From DASXTB01 sp036505615 (GTDB taxonomy: Bacteria > Acidobacteriota > UBA6911 > JACQSX01): DNA of 29,454 nt. Shown piece by piece: positions 15,055 through 21,740 of the stretch; position 1 is the first letter of the stretch; the number at the start of each line of letters is the position of its first letter. The translations under genes were made by a program, and so were the position numbers. The DNA lies in the NCBI GenBank assembly GCA_036505615.1, contig DASXTB010000353.1, positions 1 to 29,454 on the forward strand. The letters run 5' to 3'. The notes under the pieces were generated by a model. It was not told the DNA's origin. It made no database searches and worked only from the letters and a program-made list of their open reading frames with translations.

Positions 15055-17340
15055 CTACGAGAAGCCCCACTTCCTCCGTAGTCCCCACTCGATGGCCAAC
15101 AGTCCCACGATCAGAAAATAAAAAATGGGAGCATCCCACAGGTCTTTCACTTGCAGGCGAGACGATTTTCCGGACTGATAAATGATCTCGTCGGGAAGAT
15201 CTGCGGCTTTTTCAATAGGGTAATACCGTCCGCCGGTCTGTTCAGAGATGCTTTTGAGCAGGTCCACATGTTGTCCAGCTTCATGAAATTCCAGATTGCT
15301 TCCAGTGGTAAGCAAAAATGTCTGATCTTCGACCGGCGTTCCATCGACCGTGGTATCGACCTTGAGCCGGTAGATTCCCTCCTGATCTATCGGGATTTGA
15401 CTGGAATAGACACCGCCGTCACGCGCCGACCATTCCATCGGGTAGCTGTGGGTTTTCGACCCAGGGTCGAGTACCTCCAGAGCCGGATTCACTTGGGAAG
15501 CTTTCTCGTAGCTCTTATCGAAAATTTCAGCTCGAACCGTCGCCGATTCGCCCGCGACGTACTCGGACTTGTCCAGAGTAATAGATACCTGACCGGGGAC
15601 GTCGTGAACCATCCAGCGCAGCAACTGACGCCAAAAGATTTCGTGTGCCTGATCCCGAGCATCCATTTCCATCTGCCACAGCCAGGAGCTCCCGCTAGCG
15701 AAGGCGAGCGCCTGCCCCCGGCCGTACCGCTGCGTGGCCACCAGCACCGGAGGATGCCCTCCACCAGCGGCCCTTGCCAGAACGGTAGCGGCAGGTTTGA
15801 CGTCCGTCAGCGCGTGGAAATCTTCAAGCGGCGGAATCGATTTCCACTTTCGGGCATTCTCCACGTCGGAAGTAGCTAAACTCAATATCGCCTGGGAAGT
15901 CCCGTAGGCCGACAGTTCCGGCCTTACCGGGCTTTCGCGATAGTCGTCTGAAGCCACCGCCAGCAGCCGCAGCGGGAGAATCTCTTCGATCGGCGTGTTC
16001 TGATATTTTCCTTCCCCGAACGATCTTCTTCCCCCCAGCATCAGGAATCCGCCACCGCGCTTCCCAACGAAGTCACGAATCATCTCTAACTGGTGGTAGG
16101 TGAAGAACGATGACTCGATGGTTCCGAGCACGAGCCCCTGATACCGAAACAATTCCTCTGCCTGCGAAGGAAACCCGGCGGCCAGCGTGTCTTCGCTCTC
16201 AATTCCCTGGCGGTAAAATTTCTGCTTGGCAGTTCGCAGCAGCGTTTCCATGCGAAGGAAGCGGTCATCGGCCACCGCCCGGCGCAGGAATTTGTATTCC
16301 CAACGCGGCTCTCCTTCCACATAAAGGATCCTCGGCTTGAAGTCGCGCGCCTCCAGGACAGTCCGCCGCCAGTTGTTCTGGGGAACCAGGTCGCCGGAAA
16401 GGTCTTGCACCGAGAATTTCAGATTCTTCACTCCAGTTCCGGACACCGAAAATGGAAGCTCTACGGTCTGAATTCCGTTTTCAAACTGCAACGTCACCTC
16501 GCGCGTCTGAATCAGGGCTTCGCCATCGCGCACTTCAATGCGCGCTTTCTGCCCACCGAAACCGTGATTTTGAATGGACAGTAGCGCCGTGCACATGGAA
16601 TCCGGCACCAGGCGCCTGGGAGTGCTGACGTGGAGCAACTCGACATCGTTATCCAGCCGCTCTTTGCCTACGCCCACAGTATGAACAGGTATTCTCTGGG
16701 AATGCAGCTTCTGCACCGCCGCATTTAATTGGCGGGATGAATTATCGGCGCCATCAGAAATCAGAATGATGCCGGCCAGGGGCAGATACGCCATCTCCTG
16801 GCTGACCTGCTCCAATGCCGAACCAAGGTTGGTATTTTTTCCGTCGCTGGGCTGGGCCAAGATCTGAGACAGAGTTTGCGTCGCCGGCCGATCGGCAAAA
16901 CTGTAGTAATCGACTTGGAACTTCTCGCTGGCTCGGCGGACGAAGGGGCCGTCCGGCCGCAGCAGCTCCTGTGTCTGCGCCGCCCGGGATTTCGCCGCAT
17001 CATCCTGAATCTGCATGCTCAACGAGCCATCCACCAGCACCGCCAGCCTGTTTTCACGGGGATTTATCTCTGAAATGAGAATGGAGGGCGCCGCGAGCAT
17101 CAGGAGGATCACAAGCAGCACTCCCAGTCTCAGCGCAAACAAAATTGTCCGCCGGCGGCCGAGCCCGCCCGGCAGGCGCGCCTCGCGTCTCCTCGCTACA
17201 TAAAAATGCAGCAGCACAAAACCAAGGATTGAAAGCAGGGCCACAGCAAGGAAAGCGGGACCTGCATTTGGAAAGTCCAGTCTGCCCTGCTCAAACACAA
17301 CTGGTTTGAACTTCAGCAAAAACTCAAAGGCTGCCTTCAT
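15055..17340 (-). CDS. Membrane protein with VWA domain and glutamine amidotransferase-like domain
   Basis: 761 residues. Membrane helices lie at about 28-48 and 65-90, then a VWA domain with MIDAS DGSLS at 104-108 and a later LISDGAD strand. A beta-rich region is followed by an amidotransferase-like fold (about 330-560) containing GGGFLMLGGRRSFGEG. A C-terminal membrane helix at about 738-753 precedes a basic tail. This combination is common in proteins annotated as VWA-containing or putative glutamine amidotransferase near MoxR genes. No catalytic Cys of true amidotransferases was identified, so enzymatic activity is doubtful. It is the first gene of the minus-strand cluster and shares a 90-bp divergent promoter region with the aminotransferase gene. 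Confidence 0.92.
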   Translation of the reverse strand: MKAAFEFLLKFKPVVFEQGRLDFPNAGPAFLAVALLSILGFVLLHFYVARRREARLPGGLGRRRTILFALRLGVLLVILLMLAAPSILISEINPRENRLAVLVDGSLSMQIQDDAAKSRAAQTQELLRPDGPFVRRASEKFQVDYYSFADRPATQTLSQILAQPSDGKNTNLGSALEQVSQEMAYLPLAGIILISDGADNSSRQLNAAVQKLHSQRIPVHTVGVGKERLDNDVELLHVSTPRRLVPDSMCTALLSIQNHGFGGQKARIEVRDGEALIQTREVTLQFENGIQTVELPFSVSGTGVKNLKFSVQDLSGDLVPQNNWRRTVLEARDFKPRILYVEGEPRWEYKFLRRAVADDRFLRMETLLRTAKQKFYRQGIESEDTLAAGFPSQAEELFRYQGLVLGTIESSFFTYHQLEMIRDFVGKRGGGFLMLGGRRSFGEGKYQNTPIEEILPLRLLAVASDDYRESPVRPELSAYGTSQAILSLATSDVENARKWKSIPPLEDFHALTDVKPAATVLARAAGGGHPPVLVATQRYGRGQALAFASGSSWLWQMEMDARDQAHEIFWRQLLRWMVHDVPGQVSITLDKSEYVAGESATVRAEIFDKSYEKASQVNPALEVLDPGSKTHSYPMEWSARDGGVYSSQIPIDQEGIYRLKVDTTVDGTPVEDQTFLLTTGSNLEFHEAGQHVDLLKSISEQTGGRYYPIEKAADLPDEIIYQSGKSSRLQVKDLWDAPIFYFLIVGLLAIEWGLRRKWGFS

Positions 17341-17362
17341 TCTAGATCACTGTCTCTCTTGA

Positions 17363-17392
17363 ATTATACGAGACTGAAGCGAAAGGTTTCCA
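17363..17392 (-). promoter_or_regulatory. Possible sigma-70-type promoter of the minus-strand cluster
   Basis: On the minus strand a perfect TATAAT lies at 17368-17363. An imperfect -35 candidate, TGGAAA, at 17392-17387 is 18 bp upstream of it. Transcription would start near 17356, about 16 bases before the ATG of the VWA/amidotransferase gene. Position and the -10 match support it; the -35 is weak. Confidence 0.4.
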
Positions 17393-17430
17393 TTCAATGG
17401 CATGCTAGAATGGTGGCCGTCGAGGATCGA

Positions 17431-18624
17431 ATGTCTACACAAACCCTGCGCATCTCCCCGCTGGCGTTGAGCATTCCAAATTCCAAGATTCGCGAGATAG
17501 CGGCAATGCGGCCCCAGATTCAGGACCCGATTTGCCTGTATTTCGGCGAAACAAACTTGCCGACCCCCGATTTCATTCGTCAGGCAGCTGTAAAAGCCAT
17601 GGAGCAGGGATACTTGTTTTACACCCCCACGGCAGGCTACTTGGAACTGCGGACCGCGCTGGCGGCCGAAATAGGCCGGCTGCATGGGAAGAGCATTGAT
17701 CCGGAAAGCCAAATTATTGTCACCGACGGCGGCGTGCTGGCGGCAGCGCTGGCATTGAGGGTGGTGCTTGATCCTGGAGACGAAGCGATCCTGATCTCTC
17801 CGGTATGGCCCTACCTTCACTCGAATCTACTCCTATGCCGAGCCGTCCCGCGTCAAATCCCGCTGGTCGAAACGAAATCCGGATTTCGCCTCGATCTTCA
17901 CGCGGTCGAGGCGGCCATTAATGAAAAGACGCGCGTCCTGATAATTAATAGCCCGAATAATCCCACCGGCTGGGTCGCCACGCGCGACGAGCAGCAACAA
18001 GTGTGGAAACTTTGCCTGGAACACAACATCGTTCTGATAGCTGATGAAGTATACGAGCGTCTCTATTACGGCGAGCAAGGAGCGACGGCCCCATCCTTCA
18101 TAGATCTTGTGGACGAATGGGATCACCTGATCGTAATTCAGAGCTTCTCCAAGACCTATTCGATGACCGGGTGGCGTCTGGGTTACGCTGTCGCCGGTAC
18201 TCGCGCCATCGCCGCCATGACGCGCGTAAATGAGTTCACTACCACGTGCGCCAGTTCCATCTCCCAGCGAGCAGGATTGGCCGCTCTAAGAGATGGAGAA
18301 AGCTACGTCTGCGAGATGGTCGGTCGTTATCGCGCCAACCGCGACCTCTGCTACAGCCTGGCGGGGCGGCTGCCGCATGTCAACGCATGGAAGCCTGAAG
18401 GAGCTTTTTACATGCTGTTGAAAGTGGATGGCCTCAAGGATTCGCTCTCCTTCGCCAAAGAGGTCTTCCGCAAGACAGGCGTGGGAATGGCCCCCGGAGT
18501 CGGGTTCGGCGCCGGCGGAGAAGGATCGCTTAGATTATGTTACGCCGCCGAACGGGAATTGCTGCGCGAGGCTTTTCACCGGCTACAGCTCTACATGGAA
18601 TCGTATCGGCCGGGATTCTTTTGA
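17431..18624 (+). CDS. PLP-dependent class I/II aminotransferase
   Basis: 397 residues from the ATG at 17431, which has GAGG five bases upstream; an in-frame TTG at 17359 is less likely. The fold-type I motifs are all visible: SPNNPTG, IADEVYERLYY, the cofactor lysine K241 in SFSKTYSMTGWR, and the substrate carboxylate-binding R368 in SLRLCYA. Length is typical of aspartate aminotransferase-like enzymes, which transfer an amino group between an amino acid and a 2-oxo acid in the cytoplasm. The substrate cannot be read from the sequence. It stands at the start of the plus-strand genes and is followed by an unrelated exporter after 58 bp. Confidence 0.95.
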   Translation: MSTQTLRISPLALSIPNSKIREIAAMRPQIQDPICLYFGETNLPTPDFIRQAAVKAMEQGYLFYTPTAGYLELRTALAAEIGRLHGKSIDPESQIIVTDGGVLAAALALRVVLDPGDEAILISPVWPYLHSNLLLCRAVPRQIPLVETKSGFRLDLHAVEAAINEKTRVLIINSPNNPTGWVATRDEQQQVWKLCLEHNIVLIADEVYERLYYGEQGATAPSFIDLVDEWDHLIVIQSFSKTYSMTGWRLGYAVAGTRAIAAMTRVNEFTTTCASSISQRAGLAALRDGESYVCEMVGRYRANRDLCYSLAGRLPHVNAWKPEGAFYMLLKVDGLKDSLSFAKEVFRKTGVGMAPGVGFGAGGEGSLRLCYAAERELLREAFHRLQLYMESYRPGFF

Positions 18625-18682
18625 GCTCGCCGATGAAAAACTTAAAGCCAAACTTTTTCCATAACCGGGGCCGCACGGCAAA

Positions 18683-19657
18683 ATGGATGCCGTAGTCGTC
18701 AACAAACTCACAAAAAAGTACGAAGAGCTCCTTGCTCTCGACAATGTTTCCTTTGCCATCCCGCAAGGGAAGATTTTCGGACTGCTCGGTCCCAACGGAG
18801 CGGGCAAAACCACAACCGTAAAAATTCTTTCCACTCTGATTGCTCCCACGTCGGGTTCCGCCTCTGTCGCCGGACGCGACGTGACGCGAGATCCGTTCGC
18901 CGTGCGGCGCAGCATCGGCTACGTGTCGCAGGAACAGATGTGCGACATTTATCTGACCGGTCGCGAGAATCTCTGGCTGCAGGGAAACCTCTACCACATG
19001 GACCGCGCCGCCATTCGACGCCGTATCGAGGAACTGGCGCACCTGCTGGAATTGCAAGACGCCCTCGATAGAATCGTGAAGCAGTATTCGGGTGGAATGA
19101 AAAAGAAACTGGACATTGCCAGCGGGCTGATCCATCGGCCGCAGGTCCTGTTTCTTGACGAGCCATCGCTCGGACTGGATGTCCCGACGCGCCTTAAAGT
19201 CTGGGAGTATATCCAGAAACTGCACCAGGAAGACACCACCATACTCCTGTGTACAAACTACATGGACGAAGCCGAGAAGCTGGCTCAGCGCGTAGCCATC
19301 ATCGATCATGGAAAAGTCGCCGTGGTCGACAGCGTCTACAACCTTCTGTCTGAGATTGGCGGTGAAGTAGTGACGCTGGAAATGGAAGACGGGGCTGCGC
19401 CAGATAGAAATGCTTTCGAAACAAAGCTAAAACAACTGCCATTCGTAAAGAAAATCCTGGTGCGGGAGAACTCGATGGATATTTTTCTCCGGTACGACGA
19501 AACGGTCTTGCCGCAAATCATGCAGACCGCCGCGAACTCTTCGCTATCGGTTCGAAAACTTGTGCTTTCAACACCCAGTCTGAACGAAGTGTTTCTGAAG
19601 TACACCGGTCACCGGATGGAAGAGTCAAAGGAAACAGGAAAATCAGAGAAAGAATAA
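18683..19657 (+). CDS. ABC transporter ATP-binding protein, ABC-2/DrrA type
   Basis: 324 residues. Walker A GPNGAGKTT is at 36-44, signature YSGGMKKK at 135-142 and Walker B LFLDE ends at D159-E160. The D-loop follows. The switch position that is normally His (as in THYMDEAE) is Asn192 in TNYMDEAE. A C-terminal extension of about 90 residues is typical of DrrA-like subunits. The enzyme energises export of an unknown substrate together with the permease encoded 96 bp downstream. The ATG lacks a strong ribosome binding site. Confidence 0.95.
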   Translation: MDAVVVNKLTKKYEELLALDNVSFAIPQGKIFGLLGPNGAGKTTTVKILSTLIAPTSGSASVAGRDVTRDPFAVRRSIGYVSQEQMCDIYLTGRENLWLQGNLYHMDRAAIRRRIEELAHLLELQDALDRIVKQYSGGMKKKLDIASGLIHRPQVLFLDEPSLGLDVPTRLKVWEYIQKLHQEDTTILLCTNYMDEAEKLAQRVAIIDHGKVAVVDSVYNLLSEIGGEVVTLEMEDGAAPDRNAFETKLKQLPFVKKILVRENSMDIFLRYDETVLPQIMQTAANSSLSVRKLVLSTPSLNEVFLKYTGHRMEESKETGKSEKE

Positions 19658-19721
19658 GCGCGCGTGATCCTTGGTGGTCAAAAAAGCAGTTCAACCACAA
19701 AGGACACCAGACACAGCGCGC
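19658..19721. repeat. Imperfect palindromic element between the ABC genes
   Basis: An outer GCGCGC pair (19658-19663 and 19716-19721) encloses an inner inverted pair, TCCTTGGTGGTCA at 19668-19680 against TTCAACCACAAAGGA at 19690-19704. It begins right after the stop codon of the ATPase gene. Motifs of the AACCACAAAGGACAC type recur between genes of many environmental bacteria, from general recollection. It could fold in the transcript between the two subunit genes. Confidence 0.6.
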
Positions 19722-19753
19722 AATAGGCTGCTGTCATTGGAACAGAGTCCGCC

Positions 19754-20524
19754 ATGAATCATACGATTCAGGAAATCTCGGCTTTGACCCAACGCTGGTT
19801 TCTTCACCTGAGCCGTGAGCCAGTGCACGTGATGTTTGCGCTTATCCAGCCGTTGCTCTGGTTTGCTCTCTTTGGAAATATTTTCAGCCGTGTCGCGCGG
19901 GGATCACAATTCGGAAACGTAAGCTATCTTACCTTCATGGCCGCCAGCGCGCTCTCCCTGACTGTGGTGGGAAACTCTCTGATGGGCGGAATTCCATTAC
20001 TGATGGACCGGGAACAAGGATTCCTCAACAAACTAATGACGGCGCCGATCTCCCGTAATTCCATCCTGCTCAGTCGCTTCATTTTTGTAAATACGCTGAA
20101 CTGGATCCAGATGACAATCATCCTGCTGGTGGCTCTGCTGATGGGCGTGCGTGCTGCTGCTGGAATTCCCGGAATTCTTGTGCTGTATCTGCTGGGGGGA
20201 TTGTTGGGCATTGGAATAACACTTATCTCTCTAGCCCTGGCGTTCCTGCTGCACAGCCATGGGGAGTTTTTTGCCATTGTGGGCTTCATCAATTTACCGC
20301 TGGTGTTTATCAGCAGCGCGCTGATACCTATCACGCTGATGCCCCCCTGGCTGGCCTGGATGGCTCGTATCAATCCGTTGACTTATGCCATCGACGGGAT
20401 GCGCTCGATGATAGTTCCGGGCTGGCAAGCACAGCCCATCTGGCTGATTGTATCCGCACTGGCTATTTTCGACGCCCTGTGCTTTGCCTGGGCATCAGGC
20501 GTATACAGAAGGAATTTGAGTTAG
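19754..20524 (+). CDS. ABC-2 type transporter permease (DrrB-like)
   Basis: 256 residues with about six hydrophobic segments, beginning near residue 28 and ending near 250. The conserved middle block REQGFLNKLMTAPISR and the late NPLTYAIDGMR motif are characteristic of ABC-2 permeases. Together with the preceding ATPase it should form a two-gene exporter for drugs, lipids or polysaccharide. The substrate is unknown. Confidence 0.93.
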   Translation: MNHTIQEISALTQRWFLHLSREPVHVMFALIQPLLWFALFGNIFSRVARGSQFGNVSYLTFMAASALSLTVVGNSLMGGIPLLMDREQGFLNKLMTAPISRNSILLSRFIFVNTLNWIQMTIILLVALLMGVRAAAGIPGILVLYLLGGLLGIGITLISLALAFLLHSHGEFFAIVGFINLPLVFISSALIPITLMPPWLAWMARINPLTYAIDGMRSMIVPGWQAQPIWLIVSALAIFDALCFAWASGVYRRNLS

Positions 20525-20573
20525 ATCTTGAACGGGTTGGAACCTAAGCACGCGTCCGAAAGCGAGGAGCACT

Positions 20574-20786
20574 GAGCCCGCACGGCGGGCGATAGCATGT
20601 GGCCCCGGGTGGAGCGAAGCGGAACCCGGGGAGCCTGGATTTTTAATCTGTTCCGAGCCCGCGTAGCGGGCGACAGATGTCTCTTCTGCCGCCCGCTTTG
20701 CGGGCTGGAAATAACTATTTATTAATTGTCCCCGGGTTCCGCTCCGCTCCACCTGTGGCCACACGCTATCGCCCGCTGTGCCGGCT
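20574..20786. repeat. Large inverted repeat with 58-bp arms and nested hairpins
   Basis: The left arm (20574-20631) and right arm (20729-20786) are near-perfect reverse complements separated by 97 bp. The left arm itself contains two hairpins: GCCCGC/GCGGGC at 20576-20590, and CCCCGGGT/ACCCGGGG at 20603-20631 around GGAGCGAAGCGGA. Two more hairpins in the spacer have loops GTA and TTT between GCCCGC and GCGGGC. A related copy lies at 29390-29454. There is no coding region here; it fills the gap between the permease and the phosphoesterase. Confidence 0.9.
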
Positions 20787-20865
20787 AGTCACATTCTTCC
20801 CTCTAGACGTAGCTTTAGACTTGTGATCTGGGTGGACCGATGCCCAGTTGACGACTGCGAAACCC

Positions 20866-21690
20866 ATGCTGAAACGTCTTCTCCTGTCTCTGTTTCTGCT
20901 GCTGGTCCTCGCCTGGCTTATCTTTGCCTATCGAGAAGCTCGCCACATTCAAGTTAACTCTATCGCCGTCTCCCTTACCCGCTTGCCGCATGAGTTTGAT
21001 GGATTCCGAATCGTTTTGGCTTCGGATCTGCATCTCAACAACGATTCGGTATTCACCAATCAAATCCGAGAGCGCCTGGGGGAGCTTAGCGCCGATGTGC
21101 TGATGCTGGCGGGAGACTTCAAGGATCTGTTCGCAAACGAGAAGATGGCCGCCGGCCAGTTGTTGCAGTTAATGCCCGCGATTCAAAGATTCGAACGCGT
21201 GTATGCCATTGCCGGCAATATGGATACGCTCAGAATGATGCGAGAAGTCGAAACCTTGGGTATCCGCGTGCTTCGCAACGAACGAGAAGTGCTGAAGCGC
21301 GGCGACGCAACATTGGGAATCGCCGGTGTCAGTTACCCTTACTCTCAGGCGGGTTTGACTCGCATCCTGCAGCATTTTCAAGACGCGCGCGGCCGCTCTC
21401 TTCCTGATTGCCAGATACTGCTGTCCCACTCTCCCGACGTGATGCTCTGGGCGGAGTCGCGCCAAGCGGACCTTGTCCTTGCGGGGCACACACATGGCGG
21501 CCAGATACGAGTTCCCTTTATCGGCCCCATCATCACCAAGACGCGGCTGGGACGGCAATATGCTTCCGGGCTTTTCGCCTTTGGAAATACCCAGTTGTTT
21601 GTCACCCGCGGCGTCGGCACTACTTATGTCCCGCTTCGATTCCTCGCCCCTCCGGAAATAGTGTTAATAACGCTGCACACCAAAGAATAA
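20866..21690 (+). CDS. Membrane-anchored metallophosphoesterase, YkuE-like
   Basis: 274 residues from the ATG at 20866; an in-frame TTG at 20848 would add six residues. An N-terminal hydrophobic helix (about 4-21) anchors the protein, with the domain probably outside. Metal-site motifs are DLH (D54, H56), GD (D84), SHSPD (H188) and GHTHGG (H208, H210). The usual GNHD/E box reads GNMD at 117-120, so the catalytic His is Met119. Relatives act on lipid-linked or nucleotide phosphates such as UDP-diacylglucosamine; the substrate here is unknown. No strong ribosome binding site was seen. Confidence 0.88.
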   Translation: MLKRLLLSLFLLLVLAWLIFAYREARHIQVNSIAVSLTRLPHEFDGFRIVLASDLHLNNDSVFTNQIRERLGELSADVLMLAGDFKDLFANEKMAAGQLLQLMPAIQRFERVYAIAGNMDTLRMMREVETLGIRVLRNEREVLKRGDATLGIAGVSYPYSQAGLTRILQHFQDARGRSLPDCQILLSHSPDVMLWAESRQADLVLAGHTHGGQIRVPFIGPIITKTRLGRQYASGLFAFGNTQLFVTRGVGTTYVPLRFLAPPEIVLITLHTKE

Positions 21691-21735
21691 GTCGACCTTC
21701 GACTTTCGACTTTCGACCTGCGACCTGCGACTTTC
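21691..21735. repeat. Heptamer array (TCGACTT/GCGACCT), single arm after the phosphoesterase stop
   Basis: Six units in register (TCGACCT, TCGACTT, TCGACTT, TCGACCT, GCGACCT, GCGACTT) begin directly after the TAA at 21688-21690 and end six bases before the next ATG. No inverted partner was found. Confidence 0.88.
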
Positions 21736-21740
21736 TTGTC

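Noticed and set aside
15055..17340. Active glutamine amidotransferase
   Set aside because: The amidotransferase-like region lacks an identifiable nucleophile Cys in a G-x-C-x-G context, so only the fold is claimed.
21408..21740. Upstream extension of the pseudokinase frame
   Set aside because: It overlaps the well-supported phosphoesterase gene in another frame and runs through a heptamer array.
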